Assembly: GCA_963383645.1 (NCBI GenBank)
Contig: OY726560.1
Span: forward strand, 68,883,023-68,947,022
Direction: 5' to 3'
DNA length: 64,000 nt
Source: Muscardinus avellanarius
Lineage: Eukaryota; Chordata; Mammalia; Rodentia; Gliridae
The position numbers and the translations under genes were made by a program. Below, piece by piece: positions 1-10,012 of the stretch. Below the pieces are notes generated by a model, which saw only the letters and a list, made by a program, of their open reading frames with translations, was not told the DNA's origin and did no database searches. The number at the start of each line of letters is the position of its first letter. The stretch's first letter is position 1.

Positions 1-2299
1 ATGCAAATCAGTACATGTTATTCACCACATAAATAGAACCAAGTACAAAAACCACATCATCATAGCAATAGATGCTGAAAAAGCATTCGACGAAATTCAA
101 CATTCATTTATGTTAAAAACACTACAGAAAATTGGGATAGAAGGAATGTACTTCAACATCATTAAGGCAATATACTGTAAACCCAAAGCCAACATTATAT
201 TGAATGGGGGAAACCTGCAAGAATTTCTTCTAAAGTCAGGAACAAGACAAGGATGCCCACATCACCACTCCTTTTCAATATAGTCCTTGAGACTCTTGCC
301 ACAGGAATAAGACAAGAGAAGGAAATCAAAGGAATTCACATAGGAAGAGAGGAATTAAAATTATTCTTATTCAGCCAGGCATGGTGGCGCACACTTGTAA
401 TCCCCGCGCTTGGGAGGCAGAGACAGGAGGATTGTGCAGGTTCGAAGCCAGCCACGCGCGCTGGCTTAGGAGACCCTGTTTCCAAATAAAAATGTAAAAA
501 TAGGTCTGGTACTGTAGCCCGGAGGTAGAAGGGCTTCCAGGAACCCCAGTACCACCAAAAAAAAAAAATTATCCTTATTTGCAGATGACATGATCCTTTA
601 TCTGAAAGACCCAAAGAACTCAATCAAAAGACTTCTGGAGCTGATTGACAAATTCAGCAAAGTCGCAGGATACAAAATCAACCTAAAGAAATCAGTGGCT
701 TTTCTTTATGCCAACAATAAATCCGTAATGAAAGAAACAAAGAAAACAATTCCATTCAATATAACCTCAAAACCAATAGAATACATAGAAATAAACCTAA
801 CCCAAGATGTAAAAGACCTCTACAACAAAAACTATAAAATATTATAAAAAATAATTTGAAGAAGACCTTGGAAGATGGAAAGATCTCCCGTGCTCATGGA
901 TAGGCAGAATAAATATCATCAAAATGGCCATTCTGCCAAAAGTGCTCAATAGATTCAATGCAATTCCCATTAAAATACCAGCTACATTCTTCATAGACCT
1001 AGAAAATTCAATCATGAACTTTATATGGAGAAAGAAAAGACCCAGAATAGCCAAAGCAACTCTCAGCAATAAGAAACGTGCTGGAGGCATCACAATCCCA
1101 GACTTCAAATTATACTATAGAGCAATAGTAGTAAAAACAGCATGGTACTGGCACAATAACAGATATACTGACCAGTGGATTAGAATAGAAGATACAGAAA
1201 CAAACCCACACATCTTTAGTCAATTAATCTTTGACAAAGGGGCCAAACTCATACGCTGGAGAAAAGACAGCCTTTTCAACAAGTGGTGCTAGGAGAACTG
1301 TCTAACAATTTGTAAAAAGATGAATCTAAACCCCTATAACTCACCATGCACAGGAATCAACTCAAGATGGATCAAAGACTTAGAAATTAGACCTGAGACT
1401 GTGAAGTTAGTAGAGGAGAGCATAGGTTCAACACTACAACATATTAGTACAGGCAGTAACTTTCTCAACAAAACCTCCAAAGCTCAGGAAATTAAAGCAA
1501 GAATTAACAAGTGGGATAGCATCAAACTAAAAAGTTTCTTCTCATCAAAGGAAACTATCAATAATCTAAAGAGGAAGCCTACAGAATAGGAAAAGATCTT
1601 TACCAGCCACCACTCTGATAGGGGGCTAATATCCAGAATATACAAAGAGCTCAAAAGACTCTACACTAGCAAAACAAACAACCCAATCAAGAAATGGGCA
1701 AATGAACTAAATAGACACTTCACAAAAGAAGAGATACAAAGGGCCAATAGATACATGAAAAGATGTTCTACATCATTGGCCATCAGTGAGATGCAAATCA
1801 AAACTACACTGAGATTACATCTAACCCCAGTCAGAGTGGCAAGCATAAAGAAATCAAATAACAAAAAAATTTGGGGGAAAGAGGAACTCTTTTACAGTGT
1901 TGGTGGGAGTGCAAACTAGTTCAGCCACTATGGAGATCTGTGTGGAGATTCCTAAGAAAGCTAGGAATAGATCCACCATATGATCCAGCTCTACCACTCC
2001 TGGGTATTTTTCCAAAAGGGTTGAATCCAGAGAACTATAGCAACATATGTATACCTATGCTCATAGCAGCACAATTCGTAATAGCCAAAATATGGAACCA
2101 ACCCAGGTCTCCATCAGCAGATGAATGGATTGCAAAACTCTGGGAAATACACACAATGGAATTCTACTCAGCCATAAAGAAGAACAAAATCATATCATTT
2201 GCAAGAAGATGGAAAGTCCTGGAGAGCATTATGTTAAGTGAGATCAGCCAAGCACTGAATGAGAAGGTACATATGTTTCCTCTAATATGCCCAAACTAG
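1..2299 (+). pseudogene. L1 ORF2 reverse transcriptase to C-terminus, broken
   Basis: Conceptual translation shows L1 ORF2p landmarks in order. These are the [11 protein letters not shown] catalytic Asp block near 70-100, the GTRQGCP block near 240, the FADDMILY active-site block at about 580-605 (after the SINE), and then the thumb and C-terminal part ending in the ORF2p tail (KLWEIHTMEFYSAIKK at about 2139-2186). Reading frames change at least four times, so it cannot encode a working protein. Confidence 0.93.
371..570 (+). mobile_element. B1-dID-type SINE, young subtype
   Basis: It starts at GCCAGGCATGGTGGCGCAC and ends in an A-run near 569, inside the L1. It carries CpG-rich CACGCGCGCTGG in the left unit. 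Its right unit has the variant GAAGGGCTTCCAGGAACCCC instead of the usual AATGCCCCTGGGTTCAATCCCC. The target-site duplication with the L1 flanks is clear. Confidence 0.9.
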
Positions 2300-2716
2300 G
2301 GAACGTAGAGGATACCAGTGGGACTCCAGGTAACGGAGGGGAAATACAAGCAAAGCTTGAATGGAAAGATAGGGGAGGAGGAAAACTGAACTTGATTAAT
2401 GAGGGTTTACATCCTAATATGTGTAAAATTATGAATATGGCATGATTACCCTGGACAATCATTGGTGGGAGGGGGGAGGAAAAACAGGGGCAGTGGGGAG
2501 AGGGCACCAAGTATAGTTTAAATGTATACCATTTATGTTCAATAAAAAATTTAAAAATGCAATGTTAAAAAAACCTAAAATGCTAAAATTCTCTTTTTTA
2601 TTATCAAAATGATATTGGTGCTAAAAGTAGTCATTAAATTAAAAAAAGAAATAATTTAAAATACATTTTATTGTAAGGTTTGGCATCTCCACTGAAACAC
2701 AAAAAAGAAAAGCAAA

Positions 2717-2747
2717 AATAAATAAATAAATAAATAAATAAATAAAA
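2717..2747 (+). repeat. (AAAT)n microsatellite
   Basis: AAAT repeats about seven times at the A-rich end of a decayed stretch. Confidence 0.9.
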
Positions 2748-2802
2748 CCAGCACTGTAGCGAAAGTGTGTGTGCTCTCAATCACTGTTAGAAACACTCTA
2801 CT

Positions 2803-3019
2803 TTTTTTTTTTTTTTTTTGCAGTAGTGTGATGGAATCCAGGGGCATTCTACCTCCAAGTTACAACCCCAGTCCCATATTTTAGTCTTTATTTTAAAACA
2901 GGATCTCACTGAGTTGCAAAGGGCCTCACTAATTAGCTAAAGCTGTCCATGAACCACGATCCTCCTGTCTGAGCCTCCCAAATGCTGGGATTACAAGTGT
3001 GTGCCACCACACCCGGCTT
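2803..3019 (-). mobile_element. B1-dID-type SINE
   Basis: A poly(T) run at 2803-2819 is the reverse of the A-tail. The ID part follows (CAGGGGCATTCTACCTCC), then the B1 part ending in GTGCCACCACACCCGGCTT. Confidence 0.9.
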
Positions 3020-3313
3020 CTACAAATTTTTTAAGTGTTCTTGGTATGACAGCTACAACCACTTCAATGTTATAGCTCTTCCCCTTCTGCTTGGGAATTT
3101 ATTATCTCTAGAGTATCTTTGGCATGCTGATCTCATCTCTTTCTCAACATATTCATTTACATTGCTTTCATACCTGCCTACACAGGACAAGTTACACTAG
3201 AGCAGAAAAGGTAACAACTTAACTTTGAAAGACAAGGGAAACCTAAGTGATATGATGAGGCATGTCTGAAAAGTAAATGTTCTCCTGGAAGCCTGAGTAA
3301 AATCCCCTAATTC

Positions 3314-3534
3314 AGCCAGGCATGGTAGTACATTTTGTAATCCTAGCATTTGGGAGGCTGAGAGAGGAGAATCACGGTTTGTGGACAGCTCCAGTTACTT
3401 AGTGAGGCCTTTTGCAACTCAATGAGACCCTGTTTCAAAATAAAGGAAAAAAAAATTAGGCCTGAAGATGTAGCTCAGAGGTAAAATGCCTCTGGGTTAC
3501 ATCCCCAGTACTGCCCTAGGATTCAATCTCCAGT

Positions 3535-3537
<3 letters not shown>
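3314..3537 (+). mobile_element. B1-dID-type SINE
   Basis: The B1 head is CAGCCAGGCATGGTAGTAC and the ID tail is GTAGCTCAGAGGTAAAATGCC. The 3' end runs straight into a CA microsatellite. Confidence 0.9.
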
Positions 3538-3588
<51 letters not shown>

Positions 3589-3610
3589 CACACACAGTGC
3601 ACACACACAG
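3538..3610 (+). repeat. (CA)n microsatellite at a SINE 3' end
   Basis: A CA run of about 44 bases starts at the tail of the preceding SINE and is followed by interrupted CA. Confidence 0.95.
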
Positions 3611-4030
3611 CATAAAAAATGTCAAACTAAAAAGTTAACAGGGAAGAAAAATGCAACAATAAAACTGACTAACCTAAAAGAAATCAGAAAAAAAGAAATT
3701 AAGACTAAATAAAGAACATGTGGGCATAGATGAAAAGAACAAAATAATAGAATTAAGTCAATTACAGCAGTAATTAATCTCAAGGTTAATAGACTAAATG
3801 TTTAAAAGACAAAAACTACAGCACTGGACGAAGAAAATGAGATCAAATTATGCCGTTTAAATTTACCCTCTAAGTATAAAGGTATAGAAGGGTTAAAAGT
3901 ACATGCTACAACACAGATACAGAGAGTGAGCAAGGAAACGAGATTGAGGAGATGGAAATATTCTTAATAAGCAGCTCTATGGGTGAGAGAGGGGATTTAC
4001 AAGATACAAACAGAAGATCTAGACTGAAAA
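3611..4030. other. Unassigned AT-rich sequence
   Basis: This is A-rich sequence with no gene or repeat that I recognise. Confidence 0.4.
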
Positions 4031-4040
4031 GCCAGTTTTG

Positions 4041-4409
4041 TTTTGTTTTGTGCTTTGGATTTTCATGGTTTATTAATGACAAACACTCTGCATTATAACT
4101 CTTCCAGTCAGAAGTTCTTGGAGACGCTGCCGTCCGCCTTGGCCAGCCGCAGAATAGAATCATCTGACTCACCCATCCTGCGAATGGCCCACGATAGCAC
4201 AGGTTTAAACTGGCCATTAAACTGCCTGTGACCTTGCCAACCTGGGCCACGTTATCTGGATGGGTGCATGGTCCTTGAAACTGATAATAAGTTTGCTGGC
4301 GGAGCATTTCCGCTGGCACTTACAGGTCCACGAATTCGCCGGCATCATTCTGCAAGTCAAGACACTACCAGCTGCCTCCACACGGGCGGAAGCGTAGAAA
4401 GGATGGAAG
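4041..4409 (-). pseudogene. RPS21: RPS21 processed pseudogene
   Basis: On the minus strand the small-subunit ribosomal protein eS21 mRNA can be read end to end without introns. It has a GC-rich leader (about 4356-4400), the QNDAGEFVDL start, KCSASN-like, FNGQFK-like, [17 protein letters not shown] and SKNF segments, TGA at 4108-4110, a short 3'UTR with AATAAA, and a degenerate A-tail at about 4035-4056. It is dead: the start codon is TTG, codon 12 is a stop, and frameshifts follow. GCCAGTTTT-type direct repeats flank it (4031 and 4410), as expected for L1-mediated insertion of an mRNA. Confidence 0.9.
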
Positions 4410-4599
4410 GCCAGTTTTAATTTGTTTTTTTTTTTCCTTTTTTTTTTAATAGTGCACTGTATTCATACATCATAGTGGGATACAAATTTTTGTAGACATA
4501 CATGCACACATCGCCCAGTCAGCCCCCACCTGATCCCCACCCCATTCTCTTCCCATCCCTCCCTCCCATGCTTGGCTTAGTGGTTGACATCTAGTATTA

Positions 4600-5445
4600 T
4601 AGCAATTTATCCAAAATTAAAAATGATAATCTCACATAACAGTTTCATTTGTCTGATACCAAGCTTTTGATGACTTAAAGATAACATTTCAATATTTCTT
4701 TTTACTTTCTTTCTTACCAGAGAATATTTTTTTCTATTTTTTTAGGTGAAACTATCATATATTTATATATTTATTTTTCAGAAAAAAAATCTATCCTAAT
4801 ATGGAATATGGACTCTAGATACCCAAAACGATCTTGAAAAAGAACAAAGCTAGAAGATATATATTTTCTGATTTCAAACCATATAAAGCTACAATAATTG
4901 AAACAGTATAGTACTATTCTAAAGGCAGATATATAAATCATTGGAGTTAAATAAAAGCCTAGAGCTAAATTCTTCCCTATATTGTCAAGTTATTTTTGAC
5001 AAGGTTTCCATGAACATTTGGTGGTGGAAAAAATAATCTTTTAACTAAATATTGTTGAAACATAATAATTACATGGAAAAGAATAAAATTGGACCCTTAC
5101 CTAATCCCATATACAAATATTAACTCAAAATAGATAAAAGACCTAAATATAAATCTTAAGACTATAAACTTTTAGGAGAAAATCTGGGTCATAAACCCTC
5201 ACAACCATGAAATTGGCAGTGATTTCTTGGATATGATTTCAATGGCACAGGCAACAGAAGAGTATACAAACTCCCTAAAAAAATTGTATATCCAAAGACA
5301 ATGTAAACAGAGTTAACAGTTACTAATAGAATGGGATAAAATATTTCCAAATGCTATATCTGAAGGTATATTAATATTCCAACTAGAAATCCTAAAAATT
5401 AACAACAATAAAGGCAAACAATACAATTTAGAGATAGGTAAAAGA
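4600..5445 (+). mobile_element. Old L1 ORF2 fragment captured inside composite copy 1
   Basis: On the plus strand this matches the late ORF2 region of L1: a 'tttgacaa' block near 4995, then FDMISMAQAT-like text near 5233 and EWDKIFPN-like text near 5335. It is antisense to the surrounding element, decayed, and present at the same junction in two other places (17,400-17,590 and 21,580-21,790). It therefore moves as part of the composite and is not an independent insertion here. Confidence 0.75.
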
Positions 5446-6399
5446 CTAACATAAATAATGAATCTCCACAGATAACCAATCTTGGTTGTCTGTTGGATGG
5501 AAAATCTTGTTTCTCTGGTTCTGGTGTGTGTTACCTATTTCTTCTTTGTAGTTAATCTCTTTGAGTATTTTCTCTAGTGCTGGTTTTGAAGACATAAATT
5601 CCTTCAGTTTCTGTTTGTCATGGAAGCTTCTTATTTCTCCATCTAATTTGATAGAAAGTTTTTCTGGGTAGGAAATTTTTGGCTGGAAGTTGTTTTCTTT
5701 CAGAGTTTGTAATATGTTACTCCAAGCTCTTCTGGCTCTCATAACTTGGTTCGGGAAGTCTGGAGTGATTCTAATTGGTTTGCCTCTGAATGTCACTTGG
5801 CCCTTTGCTTTTGTTGCCTTTAAGATTCTCTGCTTGGCTTCCACATTGGTCATTTTGACAGTTATGTGGCGTGGGGATCCTCTTCTCCGATCCTGTCTAA
5901 AGGGAGTTCTATAAGTTTCCAGGACCTGTGTATCGACCTCTTGCTCTATGTTTGGAAAATTTTCTGCTATTACTTCCTTGAAGAGATTGTTGATCCCTTT
6001 GGTTTCACTTTCTTTTCCCTCCTCTATTCCAATTTTTCTTAGGTTAGCTCTCTTAAAATGGGCCCATATTTCTTCAATATCAGATTCCTGCTGTCGGATA
6101 TTTTTTCCTAGATTAGAAACTATGCGTTTATTTTTGGAATGATCATCTTCTAAGAGTGAGATTCTGTTCTCCATGTGGTCTAATCGGTTGTTTGTGCTTT
6201 GAATTGAGGCCTTTACTTCATTAATTGCATCCTTTATCTCCTTTTGGCTCTCTCTGAGTTCTTTTTGAAGCACCTCTATTATTTCTACAGTTATTTTCCT
6301 GATTTGATCTTCTAGAAATCTCTGATTTTCTGTTTTATCGGGTTCTGATGTTGTGGGGTTGTGGGCATTCATTGCTCCAGTATTATTCCTCTTTCCCAT
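5446..6399 (-). CDS. L1 ORF1-like protein (copy 1), 317 aa, intact
   Basis: This is an RNA-binding, coiled-coil nucleic-acid chaperone of L1 that forms trimers and packages the element's RNA in the cytoplasm. I place the start at the ATG giving MGKRNNTGAM, which matches the usual MGKK-type start of L1 ORF1p; the frame is open 15 further codons upstream to a GTG. In order there is a polar N-terminus, a heptad-rich coiled coil at about residues 25-100 (LEDQIRKITVEIIEVLQKEL and on), an RRM-like part at about 105-205 (IGIEEGKE, HITVKM), and a C-terminal domain at about 205-285 (RARRAWSNI, YPEKLSIKLDG). The usual stop after FHPTDN is lost (CAA in place of TAA), adding a 12-residue tail read from the captured sequence. 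No ORF2 follows. Confidence 0.88.
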   Translation of the reverse strand: MGKRNNTGAMNAHNPTTSEPDKTENQRFLEDQIRKITVEIIEVLQKELRESQKEIKDAINEVKASIQSTNNRLDHMENRISLLEDDHSKNKRIVSNLGKNIRQQESDIEEIWAHFKRANLRKIGIEEGKESETKGINNLFKEVIAENFPNIEQEVDTQVLETYRTPFRQDRRRGSPRHITVKMTNVEAKQRILKATKAKGQVTFRGKPIRITPDFPNQVMRARRAWSNILQTLKENNFQPKISYPEKLSIKLDGEIRSFHDKQKLKEFMSSKPALEKILKEINYKEEIGNTHQNQRNKIFHPTDNQDWLSVEIHYLC

Positions 6400-7157
6400 G
6401 ATTTTGGATGTTTGTGCCTTCTCTGGGTTCTTCCCTTGGGTCACTATGACTTCACTTAAGGTGCTCTGGATCTCGAGTCTGTAGTATCTCAGACCCCACT
6501 ACTCCTTTACTGGGTTGTATCACAGAGTCTCTGACCCAGAGAGTCAATAGAGGCTGCTTTAGACTGTGGGGGGTGCCAGGTTGCCCATTCTCCTATGGTG
6601 TGATATCTCTGCCACCGCCCCTCCCCCACTGGGTCAAGTCCCAGGGAGTACAGTACTGGGATTTCTCCTCTGTGGCCCGCAATTTGACTCACTGTTCTTG
6701 AGTATGCAGATGTAGCTGTACTGGCTTCACTGAATTCGCTGCTGCTGCCGCTGGTGGCAATATGGCGCCGCTGTTACACCCTCCGCCGTGGGGCTGGTGT
6801 TTTTCTTCTTGGTTTTGATTTCCACTCTGAATCCCTGCAGTGTGTGCTGAGCTCAGCCACTGGGAGCTTTAGATGCTCTCTGCGCCGAGAAATCCCGCCT
6901 GTCTGTTCCGCAGCGGCTCACCTCGGCTTGCTGTAGCCGTCTGGTGAACTCCCCGCTGCCGCCGGCAGTATGGCGCTACTGCTGCGTCTGTGGCTCTGTT
7001 CTCAGTCCGCTTTCTCTCTGGAGCCTGGTGATTTTTTTGTTTCTCTGGTGATGGTGTTTTCTGGCTATGAAAGGTGCTGATTTTGTGGTAATGGAAATTG
7101 GTTGTTAGCGGAGCTCTTAAGCCCCGCTTTTCTCGGTCACCATCTTCCCGGAAGTCC
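6400..7157 (-). promoter_or_regulatory. L1 5'UTR / internal promoter (copy 1)
   Basis: A CpG-containing leader with G/C-rich modules (GGCGGCAGCGG-type blocks) lies directly upstream of ORF1. Its first bases hold a YY1-like AAGATGG core (plus-strand 7136-7146, here GATGGTGAC) next to an ETS-like CCGGAAG. In L1 such a YY1 site near +10 sets the transcription start; its use here is inference. Confidence 0.65.
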
Positions 7158-7280
7158 GCCAGTTTTAATTTGAAGCTCACAAAGTTTCAAGAATGATAGT
7201 GTCTAATGAGCCCCATACAAAAATACTATTCTGAAAAGGAGGTATGGATGCAAAGTCAGGTTAAGACATAATAAAATGTT

Positions 7281-7440
7281 TTTGCTAAAGTACTTGGTAG
7301 GGTGAGACAGGAGGATCACACATTTGAGGCCACGTATTTGAGTATCTTGTTGAGACCCTGTTTCAAAATAAAAAATAAAAGAGCTGGGTGTGTGGCTCAG
7401 AGGTTGAATATCCCTGGGTTCAATTCTCAGTATCAACAAA
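7281..7440 (+). mobile_element. B1-dID-type SINE, 5'-truncated
   Basis: The left end is short. It keeps GAGACAGGAGGATCACA, GAGACCCTGTTTCAAAATA and the ID tail (GGTTGAATATCCCTGGGTTC). Confidence 0.75.
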
Positions 7441-7915
7441 AGGAGGGGAAAAATTTTTTTGCTAAAAATCCCAAGGTGGAGGTATGTTGTTCAAACATTT
7501 TACAACTTCAGTGCAGAAACATTTTTATCACATCTTCACACATTGTTTTCACAAGAAAATATAAAATAATGAGTAATCTAACTTTATAATGGCCACATCA
7601 ACAAACACATAAAAACATTTTACAGTTGCTTAATAATAAAGACTGTATGCTTTCATAGAGACAAAAATCATTATCTGGTCGACATTTAGTTTCCCATGAT
7701 TTGCTTTATAAACAATAAAAGATAATTGAATTATATTTCACAAAGTATTTTAGTACCAATTTCATTTTAAATCCTTTCAATTTAAAGACATTAAAATTTT
7801 CATGACTTATATAGAAGATGCTAGAATTTATCCACATATATATTAATTACATGATCATAGTCTAGATTTTGTATTGATTGTAGGGAATAATATTATTAAA
7901 TATTTTTTCTTTTCT
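7441..7915. other. Unassigned AT-rich sequence
   Basis: I recognise no gene or repeat here. Confidence 0.4.
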
Positions 7916-7918
7916 CTC

Positions 7919-8060
7919 TTTTTTGGATGGATTATTGGAGATTGAACCCAAGGGCACTTTACCACTGACCTACATTCCCAGCCTTTTTATTTTTTATTTT
8001 GATATAGGGTCTCTCTAAATTGCTGACACCGGTCATGAACTTGGGATCTTCCTGAGATAT
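7919..8060 (-). mobile_element. B1-dID-type SINE, decayed
   Basis: Antisense ID (GGAGATTGAACCCAAGGGCA) and part of B1 (AGGGTCTCTCTAAATTGCTG) are recognisable. Confidence 0.7.
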
Positions 8061-8559
8061 ACCCATGAGTCACTAAACCTGAAATATTGTTATATTTTCT
8101 AAAAGCTTGATACTTCTCAACTGAAGTGAAAAAATAGAGAATCAAATCATTTTTCTTTGATAGTTTCAGATATGTTTCACATACAGCAGTAACAAAGAGA
8201 ACATACTGCAAAATATCTTCATGTTTGATACTCTTTGTCTGTTTTCTGCTGTAAAGCTTGATACACTATCAGCTAAACTTGAACTTAATACCAAGAGTTT
8301 GTCTTGACCTAGGCTACTGTTAAAAAATTGCGAATACTCCTTCACTCCAAAGCATCCAAGAATGTTTCTTATTTCTGTGCTTGAAAGTGTCTTTTGATAG
8401 CAGAGTCAAAAGAACAGCTAAAACCACTTTTATACATAGAGATTATCTTTTGATTTGTGGCTATTTGCACTTAAAGATGATATTTTATATTTCTGGCTGT
8501 CTATAGAGCCTTTAAAGTGCCGATTTTGTTGTCCATTTCTTGGTGTTGAACAAACATAC
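8061..8559. other. Unassigned sequence
   Basis: I see no gene or repeat in this stretch. Confidence 0.35.
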
Positions 8560-8775
8560 AACAATCTCTACTGTAGTTTAGGAACATCTCTCTGAAGGTG
8601 TTTTCCAAAACCTCCTCATTAAAGATCATTTAATCTTCCCAAATTCAGCCTCATCATCTATAAAATGGAAAAGAAATGCTGATTTCATAGAAAATATCAA
8701 AGATTAAATATGTTACCATATCTAAAATGCCTAGTGAAGACCTAAACTTGGCACATAGAATAGAATCAATAAAAA
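8560..8775 (+). mobile_element. MIR-like SINE relic
   Basis: It has the order CCTCATCATCTATAAAATGG, then AAGATTAAAT, then CTTGGCACATAGAATAG. These are the MIR core and 3' landmarks, heavily diverged. Confidence 0.6.
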
Positions 8776-8811
8776 GCAATTTTTTTTTTTTGCTAAAGAT
8801 TATATTAGGAA

Positions 8812-9007
8812 GCCAGGCATGGTGGCTCAGGTTTGCAATCCCAGCATTCTGGAGGCTGAGACAGGAGAATCAAGGTTCGCAGACAGCCTCCACTACTTAG
8901 TGAGGTCCTCTGCACCTTAGTGAGACCCAGTTTCAAAATAAAGAATAAAAAACAAGGCAAGGGGTGTAGCTCGGAGGTCAAATGCCCCTGGGTTCCATCT
9001 CAAAAAA
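8812..9007 (+). mobile_element. B1-dID-type SINE with target-site duplication
   Basis: The full dimer begins at GCCAGGCATGGTGGCTC. A 13-bp duplication, ATTATATTAGGAA, flanks it (8799-8811 and about 9010-9022). Confidence 0.92.
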
Positions 9008-9240
9008 ATAATTATATTAGGAATCTATGGGTCTTGTCTCTCAAAATATTAAACTTGCCAACTCCATCATTTTCACTCCATTTAAGTGAGGCTGAAGCAC
9101 ATTTACCAAGGAGTTGATGCTCATTATTCTCCTGGAAAAGGCTGTTTCTTCACCATCCAGGTTTTAGTTTGGAGTAGTAGAAAGTGTGATCCCTTTTCTC
9201 AGAAGTTCCTCATAAGAGCCATGGCCAGTACTATTATTCT

Positions 9241-9461
9241 TTTTCTTTTTTTTTTTTTTTGTGGTACTGGGGATTGAACCCACAGGCATTCTATCCCTGA
9301 GATATACCCCTAGCCCTATTTCATTTTGTATTTTGAAACAGGGTCTCATTAAGTTGTGTGGGGCTTTACTAAGTGACTGAGGCTGTCTATGAACCTGTAA
9401 TCCTTCTATCTCAGACTTCCATGTACTGGGATTACAGGAGTGTGCCATCACACCCAGCTTC
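9241..9461 (-). mobile_element. B1-dID-type SINE
   Basis: It begins with a poly(T) run, then GTGGTACTGGGGATTGAACC, and ends in CATCACACCCAGCTT. Confidence 0.92.
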
Positions 9462-9542
9462 ACAGCTAGCATTTCTATAACAAAGACAGAAAGAGAAAGC
9501 ATAACAAAGTTATTTTAGGGGAGCCTTTGGACAGGGAAAAAC

Positions 9543-9543
<1 letters not shown>

Positions 9544-9593
<50 letters not shown>

Positions 9594-9594
9594 T
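9544..9594 (+). repeat. (ATT)n microsatellite
   Basis: About 17 uninterrupted ATT units. Confidence 0.97.
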
Positions 9595-9822
9595 TGCTTA
9601 GATTCAATGAAGAGTGGCCAACATGTGAAAATATGATTGAACAAAAAGTTATGATCTACTGTAGTAGATTGGAAATTTAGCAAGGCCTGTCTATTTAGAT
9701 TCTTCTGGGCCTCTCTGTGTGGTTTTCCTTTCTCCTAGGTATGCAGCAGGATCCCTTCTAGAATGAAGGTCATATTATCTACTATCAGACGAGGTAGGTC
9801 AGATAATTTCTTTATGGTTGAG

Positions 9823-10012
9823 TTGCAAAGGGCCTCACTAGGCAGTAGCTGAGGCTGTCCTCGAACCGTGATCCTCCTGTCTCAGTCTCCCAAATGCCGG
9901 GATTACAAGTGTGCACCACCATGCCCAGCTCAAAAAAATGTTTTAATTAAAAAATAAAAAGGGCTGGGAGTACAGCTCAGAGGTAGAATGCCCCCAGGTT
10001 CAATCTCCATAT
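9823..10012. mobile_element. B1-dID-type SINE with inverted left half
   Basis: 9823-9932 is the B1 unit in minus orientation (from GAGTTGCAAAGGGCC to CCACCATGCCCAGCT). It is joined directly to 9936-10012, which is the A-rich linker and ID unit in plus orientation (GGGCTGGGAGTACAGCTCAG). The two halves point away from each other, as after a twin-primed insertion. Confidence 0.8.

Larger units (their letters stand above)
1..2560 (+). mobile_element. L1 retrotransposon, 3' half (ORF2 remnant and 3'UTR)
   Basis: An L1 copy enters from the left edge and ends near an AATAAA and A-rich tail at about 2540-2575. The 3'UTR (about 2300-2540) is purine-rich with G-runs (GGGAGGGGGGAGG near 2466), as is usual for L1. 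A young SINE at 371-570 interrupts it with matching flanks (AAAATTATTCTTATT against AAAATTATCCTTATT). The copy is decayed, with several stops and frameshifts. Confidence 0.95.
4425..7157 (-). mobile_element. HAL1-like composite element, copy 1: L1 5'UTR, ORF1, antisense old L1, L1 tail
   Basis: A complete 2733-bp insertion lies between perfect 15-bp duplications, GCCAGTTTTAATTTG at 4410-4424 and 7158-7172. Reading the minus strand, there is a typical L1 5' end (GGACTTCCGGGAAGATGG), an about 0.7 kb GC-rich 5'UTR, an open ORF1 and then no ORF2. In its place about 0.85 kb (about 4600-5445) reads on the plus strand as an old L1 ORF2 3' part (AQATEEYTNSLK, EWDKIF). A roughly 150-bp tail and poly(A) (poly(T) at 4425-4440) close the element. 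The same architecture recurs at 16538-19330. ORF1-only L1 derivatives are known as HAL1; this arrangement is not one I recognise. Confidence 0.88.

Noticed and set aside
253..623. Short open frames over SINE and L1 sequence, here and across the window ([13 protein letters not shown] text)
   Set aside because: These are chance frames through B1-dID SINEs, which recur at every SINE on either strand.
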